Assembly (NCBI GenBank): GCA_021413735.1
Contig: JAIOPV010000121.1
Span: 1 to 42,937 of the forward strand
Direction of reading: 5' to 3'
Length of the DNA stretch: 42,937 nt
Source of the DNA: Planctomycetota bacterium
GTDB taxonomy: Bacteria; Planctomycetota; Planctomycetia; Gemmatales; Gemmataceae
Shown here: positions 17,123 to 25,311 of the stretch, one piece after another
Position numbering within the stretch: the first letter of the stretch is position 1
Layout of the letters: each line of letters begins with the position of its first letter
Program-made: the position numbers and the translations under genes
Notes under the pieces: generated by a model
Databases searched by the model: none
What the model saw: the letters and a program-made list of their open reading frames with translations, nothing else
What the model was told of the DNA's origin: nothing

Positions 17123-17128
17123 TACAAT
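17123..17128 (+). promoter_or_regulatory. Possible -10 box TACAAT before the sigma factor gene
   Basis: TACAAT lies 30 bases before the preferred start at 17159. No good -35 is found at 16-18 bp upstream, so this is weak. If real, the upstream ATG at 17099 cannot be the start on that transcript. Confidence 0.25.
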
Positions 17129-17158
17129 CAACTCAATTCCTCCGCAACAAGGTCGGCC

Positions 17159-17752
17159 ATGCTTCCGGACGATGGCGTTACCCACTGGTTGAAACAACTC
17201 AACGCGGGAAATCCACAGGCGGCCGAAGAGATTTGGAACCGGTACTTCCGTCGCGTTGTGGGGCTCGCTCGCCGAAAACTTCGTGGACTTCCAACCGCGA
17301 TGGCCGATGAGGAAGATGTCGCCCTGAGCGCACTGCGAACCTTCTTCCGCCGAGCACAGGAAGGTCAATTCCCACGATTGGAAAGCCGCGAAAACCTGTG
17401 GCCGCTGCTCGTGAAAATCACTGCGAGGAAAGCGTACAACCTCCAACGGTACGCTCACCAGGAGAAACGCTGGAGCGAGAAGCAACTCCCCACCGGTAGC
17501 GATCCGACGGAAGACGATCTCATCGCCATGATTGGAGATGAGCCCACGCCGGAGTTCGTTGGGGATCTCATCGAGGAACTTCGCCAGCTCGTCGAGTTAC
17601 TCCCCGAAGAAGAGATCAAGCGAATCGCGATGCTGCAACTGGAAGGCATGGAGACAACCGAGATCGCCGAGAAGCTTGGCATCAACCTCCGACGAGTTCA
17701 ACGTCGAGTTCAGGTCATTCACGCGCTCTGGCGGGAGAAGCTATCCGGATGA
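17159..17752 (+). CDS. RNA polymerase sigma factor, ECF-like
   Basis: 197 residues from ATG 17159 (MLPDDGVTHWLKQLNAG), which has AAGGT six bases upstream; an in-frame ATG at 17099 would add 20 residues without a clear ribosome site. Region 2 is seen in AAEEIWNRYFRRVVGLARRKL and DEEDVALSALRTFFRR. Region 4 helix-turn-helix is TTEIAEKLGINLRRVQRRVQ near the C-terminus. Length and the phrase ADEEDVALSAL are typical of the planctomycete ECF-like sigma factors encoded beside Ser/Thr kinases. Its last four bases overlap the next gene (ATGA). It probably directs RNA polymerase under control of the two downstream proteins; the repeats at 16926-16991 may be where the operon is regulated. Confidence 0.92.
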   Translation: MLPDDGVTHWLKQLNAGNPQAAEEIWNRYFRRVVGLARRKLRGLPTAMADEEDVALSALRTFFRRAQEGQFPRLESRENLWPLLVKITARKAYNLQRYAHQEKRWSEKQLPTGSDPTEDDLIAMIGDEPTPEFVGDLIEELRQLVELLPEEEIKRIAMLQLEGMETTEIAEKLGINLRRVQRRVQVIHALWREKLSG

Positions 17753-19164
17753 GCCAGCCTTCGGTTGATGAACTCGATGGCTCGCAGTGGTGCGCGGTCG
17801 ATGCGGTGTGCTGTCGATTCGAAGCCGCGTGGGAAAATGACCAGCAGCCACATCTGAGCGACTACCTCGGCGACATCGCCAACCCCGTGCGAACCGTATT
17901 GTTTCGAGAACTGCTGCTGATTGAACTCGATCACCGACGAGCACGTGGCGAACCAATTCGGCGAGATGATTACGAACATCATTGGTCGGAATTCGCTCAC
18001 TTGATCCGTGCGGTGTTCGCTGAAGTGGGATTGTCAGGCAACAAAGGGAAACTCATGAAGTGTCCGCAGTGTGGGTCAGAGAACGCCGCGATCCGAGACA
18101 GTTGCGCGAAGTGCGGGCAAGCGCTCACGGAAGGCACGCTCGCCGGACCTGCTGTTTTGCAGTGCCCCAAGTGCGGACGGGTGATGCCGGTCGGAGCGAA
18201 GTTCTGCGGATTCGACCGCACGCCGCTCTATCCGTCGGCAACGCCCGTTCCTGCTGCGTCTCCACCGCCGACGCCGAAAAGCACGCCCCCAGCAGAGCGG
18301 CCAGATGTCAAAGTGGCTCCCGCTGCTGTCGCGAAAAGCTCGGCTCCGCTTCCCGCGACTCGCATGATGACGGAAGAGCGCATCGAGGTGGGGGCATCGG
18401 TCCGCGACGAACGGCGAGAGGCGACCGCGGAACTTCTTTCGCCACACGCTTCGTTGCGCGAGATGGTCTTGATCTCAGGCGGCGAGGTGATGCTCGGCTC
18501 TCCTGAAGGCGTCGGCAACGAGGACGAACAACCTCAGCACAAGGTTAAGCTGAGCGCTTACTACATCGACCGCTGTGCTGTGTCGAATGTCGAATACGAA
18601 CGATTCGATCCAACACACAAGACCCGGCGAACGGACGTGGCCGACGGTGACAACGACCCGGTGGTGATGGTCAGTCATCAGGATGCGTTGAACTACTGCC
18701 GTTGGCGATCCACGCAGGAAGGAGTGTCGCCCGATGCCTACACGCTCCCGAGCGAGGCACAGTGGGAACGGGCGGCACGTGGCGGCTATCCCGATCGCCT
18801 CTACCCTTGGGGCGATGTGATTCGGCCAGAGCTGTGCAATAGCCAGGAGACAGGTCGGGGCCGCACGCTGCCGGTGAATCAGTCGCATCCGAACGGGTTC
18901 CTTCTGTTCCACATGGGCAGTAACATTCGGGAGTGGTGTTGGGACTACTACTCCCGAATCTACTATTCGCAGAAGCTGTTCCCGTGGGTTGATCCGCGTG
19001 GGCCTGGTCCGCAAATACTGGACGTGTTCCGCGTCGTGCGGGGTGCCAGCTTCCTGGAATCGGCTGCGAATTTCGGGCGGTGTGCTGCTCGTGGGTTTGC
19101 GGACTCACGCGGGAAGCAAACGGATATCGGTTTCCGCTGTGTCCGAGCTGTCACGGTGCGGTGA
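17749..19164 (+). CDS. FGE-sulfatase-fold protein with zinc ribbons, probably non-catalytic
   Basis: 471 residues. The N-terminus (about 1-95; FEAAWENDQQPHLSDYL, IELDHRRARGEP) is the segment that in planctomycete kinases normally precedes the kinase domain. Next are two CxxC pairs at about 104-122 (CPQCGSEN, CAKCGQ) and CPKCGRVMPVGAKFCGFD, whose last position is Asp rather than Cys. After a Pro-rich linker, residues about 232-471 form the formylglycine-generating-enzyme fold (GGEVMLGSPEGVGNEDEQP, LPSEAQWERAARGG, DIGFRCVRAV). The two active-site cysteines of true FGE are absent from RVVRGASFLESAANFGRC, so it likely binds a ligand or protein. It reads as a kinase architecture split in two, with the kinase in the next gene. 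Confidence 0.87.
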   Translation: MSQPSVDELDGSQWCAVDAVCCRFEAAWENDQQPHLSDYLGDIANPVRTVLFRELLLIELDHRRARGEPIRRDDYEHHWSEFAHLIRAVFAEVGLSGNKGKLMKCPQCGSENAAIRDSCAKCGQALTEGTLAGPAVLQCPKCGRVMPVGAKFCGFDRTPLYPSATPVPAASPPPTPKSTPPAERPDVKVAPAAVAKSSAPLPATRMMTEERIEVGASVRDERREATAELLSPHASLREMVLISGGEVMLGSPEGVGNEDEQPQHKVKLSAYYIDRCAVSNVEYERFDPTHKTRRTDVADGDNDPVVMVSHQDALNYCRWRSTQEGVSPDAYTLPSEAQWERAARGGYPDRLYPWGDVIRPELCNSQETGRGRTLPVNQSHPNGFLLFHMGSNIREWCWDYYSRIYYSQKLFPWVDPRGPGPQILDVFRVVRGASFLESAANFGRCAARGFADSRGKQTDIGFRCVRAVTVR

Positions 19165-19169
19165 GTAAC

Positions 19170-20396
19170 ATGCTCCAGGTTAATGCACTCTTCAATGCGC
19201 AATACGAGATTCGCGGCTGGAGCGAAGGCGGGATGGGTCGCGTCTACTTCGTGTACGATCAGGTAACGCAAAACGAACTTGTGGTCAAAGTCATCCGGGA
19301 GGAGTTTCGCAAGATTCCGGAAGCGTGCGAACGCTTCGAGCGAGAGGCGAAGGCCTGGATCAACCTCCGCGATCATCCGCATATCGTGCGAGCGATTTCG
19401 TTCCACCGAGTTCCGCTTCCGTTTCTGCTCGAAGAGTTGATGGATGGGCCGAGTCTGAACGAATTGCTCAAACAGGAAGGTGGACGCCTCACATTCCGAC
19501 AGGCGGTGATCTTCGCGATGCACATCGCCAGGGGATTGCAGCACGCACATTCATGCCCGCTTCCTGACGGCAAGATCGGCATCATCCATCGCGATCTGAA
19601 ACCACACAATGTATTGCTCACTCGCCGGGGACAGGCGAAGATCGCCGACTTTGGACTCGCCAAGGTTGTGGGCGACAACACCTCGGCCAGCGGACCGATG
19701 GGCACGCCCGCGTACATGCCGCCCGAGCAGGTCAAAGGGAAGAAGGTGGGCGCTGGGTCGGATGTGTATTCGCTGGGTGTGACGCTGTATCAGATGGTTG
19801 CGGGCCGGTTGCCCTTCCCGAGCTGTGGCTGGCACGAAATGGTGAAACACATCCAGAACAGCACGCCTGCTCGGATCTCGCAAGTCCGCCCCGACGTTCC
19901 AGGCCGCTTGCAGGATTTCATCTATCAGTGCCTGGAAAAGAAACCGTCGCGGCGACCGGAATCAGCCGCCGTCGTGGTTCGCGAACTGGAAGAGATTCTC
20001 GCCGGTTTGCCGAACGAAGAGTTGCCAGCGTGTCCGAGTTGCGGCTACTTGCCCCACAAGACACATCCGCAGTGCCCGGTTTGTGGACCAAGCCCGCCAT
20101 TCCCCAATTCCGAACCGCGGCCCACTCGACCGATGAGTGCGCCGCCAGAGTTGCCTTCACCAGTGAGTACGGCGTCCGTGGCTCCGAAGGGCGAACGGGT
20201 TGATACGGATTCGGCGAGGGACACCTTATGGCGGTGCCGACACGGTCACGATGTTCCTCACGGCTTCGCGTTCTGCCTGGAATGCGGCGAACAAGATGAG
20301 CAAGCGGTGGAGTGTGCCGTCCCGACGTGCCAGGCCATCAACCCAGCGGGTTTCTGCTTCTGTTGCCAGTGTGGGCAACCGCTGACGCCGCGTTAA
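19170..20396 (+). CDS. Ser/Thr protein kinase with C-terminal zinc ribbons
   Basis: 408 residues from ATG 19170 with GGTGAG four bases upstream; a GTG at 19161 overlapping the previous stop is possible. All kinase motifs are intact: GWSEGGMGRVYF, lysine in VVKVI, IIHRDLKPHN, IADFGLAK, and MPPEQVKG. The kinase domain spans about 9-280. The tail has CPSCGYLP/CPVCG and CRHGHD/CLECG plus CQAINPAGFCFCCQCG, two or more zinc-ribbon-like sites. No membrane segment is present, so it is cytoplasmic. It follows the sigma factor and FGE-like genes with almost no spacing, and probably phosphorylates the sigma factor or the FGE-like protein. Confidence 0.92.
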   Translation: MLQVNALFNAQYEIRGWSEGGMGRVYFVYDQVTQNELVVKVIREEFRKIPEACERFEREAKAWINLRDHPHIVRAISFHRVPLPFLLEELMDGPSLNELLKQEGGRLTFRQAVIFAMHIARGLQHAHSCPLPDGKIGIIHRDLKPHNVLLTRRGQAKIADFGLAKVVGDNTSASGPMGTPAYMPPEQVKGKKVGAGSDVYSLGVTLYQMVAGRLPFPSCGWHEMVKHIQNSTPARISQVRPDVPGRLQDFIYQCLEKKPSRRPESAAVVVRELEEILAGLPNEELPACPSCGYLPHKTHPQCPVCGPSPPFPNSEPRPTRPMSAPPELPSPVSTASVAPKGERVDTDSARDTLWRCRHGHDVPHGFAFCLECGEQDEQAVECAVPTCQAINPAGFCFCCQCGQPLTPR

Positions 20397-20476
20397 TGCC
20401 GCGATGGTCAGGTGTGCATGTCGTGTGTGAACGAATGCATCACCAAAACCACCGCGAAACTCTGTCCAAGTTCGGC

Positions 20477-21733
20477 TTACTTCGCCCCGATCGCCCAGAG
20501 GTAACCGTAACCTCGGAAGTAGATGCGACCATTGGCGATGGCTGGCGAGCCGAAAATCTTGTCGGGCAGGGTGTTGGTCGCGAGCTTCTTGAACTCCCTG
20601 CCAGCCTGCACCACATCCGTGACCCCTTCCTGACTCGTCGCGTAGATCTTGCCGTCGCCGGCGACCATGTTCGCCCAGTGGTAACCCTTGGTGACGTCGG
20701 CCTTGTAGATCTGCTGACCGGTCTTGGCCTCGTGCGCCGAGAATGGCCCGTGACCGCACAGGTAGATCACATCGCCGATGCGGATCGGCGACACCACGTC
20801 CGGCGTCGTCTTGATGCGCCAGATCTCGGCCGCGTTGTCTGAGTCGATGTTCCCCTTCGCGCCAACTGGATTCAGGCCAACGGTCGGCCCGTTCTTACAC
20901 GACGGCACGACGATCAGGTCTGGGGTGACAAGAGGATCGGACACGAACCGCCAGTGGCTGTTGCTTGTCGGGTTCAAACCCTGAACTCGCCACACTTCGG
21001 TGCCATCCGTGATTTTGTGACCCGTGCAGAAGTCGTTGCCATGCGAGATCAGAAGCGGGCCGCCCTCGCCCTCCCACATGAACGCGGAAGCATACACGTC
21101 TGGGCTTTCGCCTTTGCCATAGCCAGGACGGTCAACAGCCCACTCCTCCTTCCCGGTGAGCGCATCGTACTTCACCAACTTCTGTGCGGCTCGGTGCATC
21201 ACCTGAAGGTAGAGCTTGTCCTTGTACAGCACGGGGGTCCAGTGAGGACCGAAGGCGATGTCGATCTTCCCGTACTTCGAGACGTCGTTTGCCCACACTT
21301 GCGTGCCGTCCATCGTGAAGCAGGCGAGAACGCCGTTGCCAGCGAAGGCCCAGACATGCTTGCCGTCGGTGGAGCAGGATGCGGACGCATCCGACACATC
21401 CGCACCAGCCGGGTTCTTGTATCGCTTCGCTCCGGTGTTCGAGAGCTTCTTCTTCCACTTCTCCTTGCTGTCCGTGCCGATGCACATCGCCACCACGTCG
21501 TCGCCGTCCACTGAGGTCACGAAGATCTTGTCGCCCCACACAGCCGGCGTGCCCGCCCCGATGCCGGGCATCTTGAGCTTCCAGACGACGTTCTTCTCGG
21601 CTCCCCACTCGGTTGGCAGACCCTTCTCGTCGGAAAGGCCGTCGTTCTTCAATCCTCGCCACTGAGGCCAGTCATCAGCGGCTGCGGCCGCTCCACAAAC
21701 CACGAGCATGAACAGGGTGCGAAGGCAGGTCAT
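20477..21733 (-). CDS. Secreted PQQ/BamB-like beta-propeller protein
   Basis: About 418 residues, start at ATG 21733 (MTCLRTLFMLVV) with GGAA eight bases upstream; an ATG at 21742 adds three residues. A signal peptide with likely cleavage in CGAAAAADDW opens the protein. The mature part starts DWPQWRGLKNDGLSDE, the hallmark of planctomycete PQQ-binding-like propellers, followed by repeated blades (WKLKMPGIGAGTPAVWGDK, DGKHVWAFAGNGVLACF, GDVIYLCGHGPFSAHEAKTG). Probably a periplasmic propeller whose ligand is unknown; these proteins are common in Planctomycetes and often called outer membrane protein assembly factor BamB without proof. Confidence 0.9.
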   Translation of the reverse strand: MTCLRTLFMLVVCGAAAAADDWPQWRGLKNDGLSDEKGLPTEWGAEKNVVWKLKMPGIGAGTPAVWGDKIFVTSVDGDDVVAMCIGTDSKEKWKKKLSNTGAKRYKNPAGADVSDASASCSTDGKHVWAFAGNGVLACFTMDGTQVWANDVSKYGKIDIAFGPHWTPVLYKDKLYLQVMHRAAQKLVKYDALTGKEEWAVDRPGYGKGESPDVYASAFMWEGEGGPLLISHGNDFCTGHKITDGTEVWRVQGLNPTSNSHWRFVSDPLVTPDLIVVPSCKNGPTVGLNPVGAKGNIDSDNAAEIWRIKTTPDVVSPIRIGDVIYLCGHGPFSAHEAKTGQQIYKADVTKGYHWANMVAGDGKIYATSQEGVTDVVQAGREFKKLATNTLPDKIFGSPAIANGRIYFRGYGYLWAIGAK

Positions 21734-21801
21734 TGGTGTCATTCCGGTTGGTGAGTTCAGGCGAGTGCGGACGGAGTAACGTCGCAAGGGGGGAGATTGC
21801 C

Positions 21802-21807
21802 ATTATA
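21802..21807 (-). promoter_or_regulatory. Perfect -10 box TATAAT for the PQQ-like gene
   Basis: On the minus strand the sequence reads TCTTATAATGG, an exact TATAAT about 60 bases before the gene start. The -35 position (17 bp upstream) is not TTGACA-like, so recognition may rely on the -10 or on an activator. Confidence 0.4.
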
Positions 21808-21937
21808 AGACAGGCTCACCGCATCGTCCGGGTGGCTGGCAGCGCCGTTCGCACCGCGTCCAGTGTTTTCGCTTCGAGCGGTCGGACCGAATGACCTACT
21901 CGCTGCGCAAAGATGATTACGTCGGGGGTTCTCCGGA

Positions 21938-21947
21938 CACAATTGTG
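21938..21947. promoter_or_regulatory. Palindrome CACAATTGTG upstream of a response regulator
   Basis: A perfect 10-base palindrome, extended to GGACACAATTGTGCCC with one mismatch, lies 78 bases before the LuxR-type regulator start. Such sites are often operators; autoregulation is a guess. Confidence 0.3.
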
Positions 21948-22025
21948 CCCAACAATCCGTACCATAATTGCGCACACAACTCGGAGCGACTCAATCACAT
22001 CCGCACCGATTATGGGCAGTCAAGA

Positions 22026-22676
22026 ATGAGTACCATTCGAATTCTGTTGGCAGACGATCATGCGGTCGTTCGTGAGGGATTGAAAACCCTCATCAATACC
22101 CAATCGGATATGGAAGTGATTGGCGAGGTTGCGGATGGTCTTGCTGCGGTGGCGATGACCGCCAAACTTGATCCCGACGTTGTCATCGTCGATGTCTCAA
22201 TGCCCGGACTCAATGGGGCACAAGTGACGACCGAACTGCGCAAGGCTCACGCGGATCGGAAAGTGCTCGCTCTGACTGTTCACGAGGACAAGAGTTACTT
22301 GAGACTTTTGCTCTCGGCCGGGGCAGCGGGTTACGTCTTGAAGCGTGCGGCAGCGGTTGAATTGGTACAGGCCATTCGAGTGGTTGCCGAAGGCGGAACT
22401 TACCTGGACCCGACGATGGTGGGCACAGTCGTCGAAGATTTCATGCGCCCGCAACACGCCGAGGAACCTCCAGTGGTTGAGTTGAGCGAACGGGAGGCGG
22501 AAGTCGTTCGTCACATTGCCCTGGGGTACAGCAACAAGGAGATCGGTACTCGCTTGAAAATCAGCGTCAAGACGGTGGAAACTTACAAAACGCGATCGTT
22601 GGAAAAGTTGGGGATTCGCAGCCGCGTTGAGCTTGTTCAATACGCGGCGAGACGAGGATGGCTTGAAAGGGTTTGA
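22026..22676 (+). CDS. NarL/LuxR-family response regulator
   Basis: 216 residues from ATG 22026 (MSTIRILLADDHAVV). The receiver domain has the acidic pair Asp10/Asp11, phospho-acceptor Asp56 in VIVDVSMPG, the threonine in ALTVHE and the lysine in YVLKRA. A LuxR-type helix-turn-helix fills the C-terminus (LSEREAEVVRHIALG, NKEIGTRLKISVKTVETY). It should be a phosphorylation-controlled DNA-binding regulator. No histidine kinase is nearby, so its partner is unknown. It is divergent from the PQQ-like gene and convergent with the receiver protein at 22760. Confidence 0.94.
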   Translation: MSTIRILLADDHAVVREGLKTLINTQSDMEVIGEVADGLAAVAMTAKLDPDVVIVDVSMPGLNGAQVTTELRKAHADRKVLALTVHEDKSYLRLLLSAGAAGYVLKRAAAVELVQAIRVVAEGGTYLDPTMVGTVVEDFMRPQHAEEPPVVELSEREAEVVRHIALGYSNKEIGTRLKISVKTVETYKTRSLEKLGIRSRVELVQYAARRGWLERV

Positions 22677-22759
22677 AGGAGACGCTCGCGTTCTCTCGTT
22701 TGAATCAGGACAAGATTCGCCACCAAACATTCACATGCATCAGCCTCGACATCCGTAAC

Positions 22760-23191
22760 TTATCCTGCCTTTGGCGATGGTTGAGCAGGAGCGGAAGGCA
22801 TGGCCAAATGCTCGCGGACTCGTTCCAGGAGTTGGACAAGAACTGCCGGGGCGACTGGCTTCACGAGGTGCAGATCAGCCCCTGCGTCTGCTGATCGCCA
22901 CTTGTCGGCCTCAAGGCCGAAGCCAGTCACGGCCACGACGACAGGCTGACGTCTCTTTGCTCGATCGCGGATCTGACGTGCCACCTCCCAACCGTTCATT
23001 CCTGGAAGCCCGATATCCAACAAGATCACATCCGGAAGTTGACTGTCGATCTGAGTGAGAGCATCTTCACCGGATCGTGCAACTCGCGTCTCGTGGCCAA
23101 TCAGTCGGAGTAATTCGGCCAGAGATTGCGCCACCTCTTCTTGATCCTCGACAATGAGGATGGAAAGGGGAGGGAGAGGTTTTTCCATCAT
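22760..23191 (-). CDS. Single-domain response regulator (CheY-like)
   Basis: 143 residues, start at ATG 23191 (MMEKPLPPLSILIVEDQ) with GGAG eight bases before it; a longer frame to 23278 has no clear ribosome site. Receiver motifs: VEDQEE, phospho-acceptor in VILLDIGLPGMNG, VAVTGFG, and HLVKPVAP. No output domain is present, so it probably signals by protein contact or phosphotransfer. The tail MPSAPAQPSPKAG is disordered. It has no adjacent histidine kinase and ends 83 bases from the convergent LuxR regulator. Confidence 0.92.
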   Translation of the reverse strand: MMEKPLPPLSILIVEDQEEVAQSLAELLRLIGHETRVARSGEDALTQIDSQLPDVILLDIGLPGMNGWEVARQIRDRAKRRQPVVVAVTGFGLEADKWRSADAGADLHLVKPVAPAVLVQLLERVREHLAMPSAPAQPSPKAG

Positions 23192-23341
23192 CGACTGCGC
23201 TCCGAGAATCGGCTCGCCTGGCGAATGGGACAACTCGACTGTTCGATTTGTCGCCGCCATCAGATGAGAGATACCCAAGAGATCGGTAGTTCTTACCCAG
23301 ACCGGGGCAACTCAGTCTGCGAGTTCAATTCTTCCAACCCC

Positions 23342-23542
23342 TTACTCCTCATCCGCTGGCAATTCCAACCCAAGCGCTTTGCGTATTTCCCGGATCTTCG
23401 CTTCGAGTTCGGGCGGGATGGGTTGGCACTCCTCCCACAGCTCTGTTTTCACCCGCATCAGCCGATCGAGCTTTACTCGGAGTCCATGCAGTGCCGATTC
23501 GGTTGGCCTCACTTCATTCCCGGTCTGGCTCGGATTACCCAT
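23342..23542 (-). CDS. Small hypothetical protein
   Basis: 66 residues from ATG 23542 (MGNPSQTGNEVRPTE). It is helical and charged, with the pattern LRVKLDRLMRVKTELWEECQ and an acidic end (LELPADEE). The codon choice looks coding, but the ribosome site (GTGAGA) is poor. I recognise no family. It lies between the receiver gene and a decayed zone and may be a real small gene or a remnant. Confidence 0.45.
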   Translation of the reverse strand: MGNPSQTGNEVRPTESALHGLRVKLDRLMRVKTELWEECQPIPPELEAKIREIRKALGLELPADEE

Positions 23543-24043
23543 GAACGTCTCACGAAACGTGGCGGGCGATGCCGGAGTTTGCCACAACCGGAGTTCGTGT
23601 CAAGCAACTGTCCACACACTGACCAGACACCGTGGGTTTCATGTCGGCGTCAGTAACCCGGCTTCGTTAGAGACTCAACTCAGAAACGCCTTGCTCGCCC
23701 ATAGGCTCTGGAGGGATCACTTGAGCGAACGCCGCAAGGAACGCTCGGCATCTGGTCGAAAATCAAGTGAATGAATGATGCCGACGATCGCAATCATCGG
23801 GTTACCACGTTGTCGATGGGTCGAAATGTGTCGAACGAGCAGGACGCAATCGGAGAGTGGTTGCGGTTCACGAACGTGAGCGGGTGCATGAGGTGTCTCG
23901 ACAGTTGCGGCACCAACTCCATCTCCGATTCACTTCCCGGAGACTTCGCGGACGGTGAGCGGGGGCCGGCTTGGCGAGTTGTTCTTGCAACGGAGGCGAG
24001 TTGGAGCGGGTCCGCCACGAGTAGATTTCGACAAGTGTGGCCT
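23543..24043. other. No gene recognised
   Basis: About 500 bases with only unconvincing short frames in several directions. No RNA gene, transposase motif or repeat that I recognise. It borders the interrupted gene at 24044-24763 and may be decayed sequence. Confidence 0.5.
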
Positions 24044-24280
24044 TCAGTTTTTCTTTGCTGCGCCGAATTTCATTTCGTTCCAAGCCCGGCGGATCGCTGC
24101 ATGACGGAACAGTTCAGGGTCGATGGCAATCTTCCCGCTGACGTTCACGGATGTCAACCCAACGGCTCGTGGGGGGAGCGTTTTCGCGAGTCCGCCGAAC
24201 TCAAATGTCACCTCCATCCCTTCCGTAACGTCGCTCACACGCGCGCCCTCAGCCCGACCGTTGATTGTAAATTTCGTATC

Positions 24281-24292
24281 GGACCCGATGCC
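24281..24292. repeat. Target-site duplication, left copy (GGACCCGATGCC)
   Basis: Exact 12-base direct repeat of 24476-24487, immediately flanking the inverted ends of the inserted element. Confidence 0.75.
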
Positions 24293-24475
24293 AGGGCAAA
24301 CGCATTCAAATCCCCTTGAAACCCGAGGATTTTCAATTCTGAGCCATCTCTTGTCTCGACTCGATGCGGTGTATCATCAGTGATTTACTGGGGATAGTGT
24401 CGCTCCCCTAGTTTTGCCAGGAGATGAAAGAGACGGAAATCTTCGATTCCAAGGGGATTTGAATGCGTTTGCCCT
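24293..24475. mobile_element. MITE-like element, 183 bp, perfect 26-bp terminal inverted repeats
   Basis: The ends 24293-24318 and 24450-24475 are perfect inverted repeats (begin AGGGCAAACGCATTCAAATC). Inner sequence continues as an imperfect inverted repeat (GAGGATTTT against GAAGATTTC; CATCTCTTGTCTC against GTCTCTTTCATCTC), so the transcript could fold into a long hairpin. It encodes no transposase. The flanking 12-base direct repeat indicates transposition, presumably by a transposase encoded elsewhere. The family is unknown to me. Confidence 0.75.
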
Positions 24476-24487
24476 GGACCCGATGCC
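24476..24487. repeat. Target-site duplication, right copy (GGACCCGATGCC)
   Basis: Exact match to 24281-24292 on the same strand, directly abutting the right inverted end. Confidence 0.75.
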
Positions 24488-24720
24488 AAGCCACATGGCT
24501 TCCGTTGAGAAGCCGTCGTCCTTGAACCGAACGACCAAGAGAGAGCCGGCATTACCCTCAGCAGCGGGTTGGACCTTGCCGACCTTCCAGATCCTTAGCT
24601 TCATCCGTTCTAACACCTTTCTCGATGTTTCGATATCATCCGCGCCTCGACCGGAGTCTGTGGCTGCCAGACGCTTTCGGCACACCGTCAAGCTCACATT
24701 GGTTTCAACACTGCAAACCG

Positions 24721-24748
24721 AGAATGAAACGGCCCTGAATTGCTGAGG
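24721..24748. repeat. Dispersed repeat, copy 1
   Basis: AGAATGAAACGGCCCTG (24721-24737) recurs with one change at 25856-25872. The next 12 bases, GAATTGCTGAGG, appear at 25873-25884 in exactly reversed orientation (CCTCAGCAATTC). These may be ends of a dispersed element. Confidence 0.5.
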
Positions 24749-24757
24749 ATTTTCGAC

Positions 24758-24785
24758 TTGCACTTGCGTACTGAGTGGGTATATC
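24758..24785 (+). promoter_or_regulatory. Possible promoter for the lipoprotein gene
   Basis: TTGCAC (24758-24763), a 16-base spacer and TATATC (24780-24785), 34 bases before the ATG at 24820. The match to consensus is moderate at best. Confidence 0.28.
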
Positions 24786-24819
24786 TCCCGGCGTTTCTAA
24801 GGGGGAAGGGGGACGCGAG

Positions 24820-25311
24820 ATGGCAATTCGTGCTATTGGTTTTGGTTTGCTGGTCTTTAGCCTCGCAGCCGTGGGTTGCGGGACAACAAAAAACATAGCC
24901 ATGTTGGGCGATGCGGGGGGTAAGGCCCCTTTCGGCGGAGTGCAGCAAGATAGGCAATGTCTTGATGCCGCAGCAAACGGAGGATACAACTTTTTTGTTC
25001 AACCTTCACCGGAGTCGGAAGAACGGCCACGGGATCAAGCCCCACGAGTTGCACGCATGGTCTTCGCCGCCCTCGACATGCCATTCAGTTTTGTCGGGGA
25101 TATCCTGACCTTGCCTTACACTCTTGGCTACACTTGGGCTAATCAACCCGTCGCCGGCCCAACTGTGACAATCGCTAATCAGCCCGCGGCGAGACTCGCG
25201 AACCCATCTGCGACATCCCCGAGCCCCGCAATGCTCCCCAATCCCAATACGCTCCCCGCGACGCTCCCGAACCTTGCTCCCAAACAGGATCCACCGAAGA
25301 TCTATCCCTAA
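24820..25311 (+). CDS. YceK/YidQ-type lipoprotein
   Basis: 163 residues from ATG 24820 with GGGGGA upstream. A lipoprotein signal peptide ends at the lipobox AAVGC, so the mature protein would start CGTTKNIAML and be lipid-anchored. The middle matches the YceK/YidQ pattern: GGVQQD near residue 40 and ALDMPFSFVGDILTLPYTLGY, like the DLPFSLVxDTLLLP segment of E. coli YceK. The C-terminus is a Pro/Ala/Asn-rich tail (NPNTLPATLPNLAPKQDPP). Function of the family is unknown; localisation in the periplasm or on a membrane is inferred. Its stop is followed directly by the sulfatase fragment. Confidence 0.8.
   Translation: MAIRAIGFGLLVFSLAAVGCGTTKNIAMLGDAGGKAPFGGVQQDRQCLDAAANGGYNFFVQPSPESEERPRDQAPRVARMVFAALDMPFSFVGDILTLPYTLGYTWANQPVAGPTVTIANQPAARLANPSATSPSPAMLPNPNTLPATLPNLAPKQDPPKIYP

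Larger units (their letters stand above)
24044..24763 (-). pseudogene. Gene of unknown function disrupted by a MITE-like insertion
   Basis: Two coding pieces on the minus strand are in the same frame on either side of a 183-bp element. The upstream piece (24763 to 24476) ends ...DGFSTEAMWLGIGS; the downstream piece (24292 to 24044) resumes GIGSDTKFTINGRAEG and ends RRAWNEMKFGAAKKN. Both junctions encode GIGS within the 12-bp duplication. Element plus one duplication is 195 bases, a multiple of three, so removing them restores a frame of about 174 residues; with it present the frame stops inside the element at 24377. The start (GTG 24763) is uncertain. I recognise no family. Confidence 0.6.

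Noticed and set aside
17099-17158. Sigma factor start at ATG 17099
   Set aside because: No ribosome site; AAGGT precedes the ATG at 17159 and the domain begins there.
20397-20476. Terminator between the kinase and the convergent PQQ-like gene
   Set aside because: No convincing stem with a T-run was visible.
24293-24318. tRNA T-arm (GCATTCAAATCC)
   Set aside because: No acceptor or anticodon stems around it; the bases belong to the inverted end of the inserted element.
23771-24319. 182-codon + strand frame
   Set aside because: Cys/Arg-rich with no domain; its end lies inside the inserted element and opposite the disrupted minus-strand gene.
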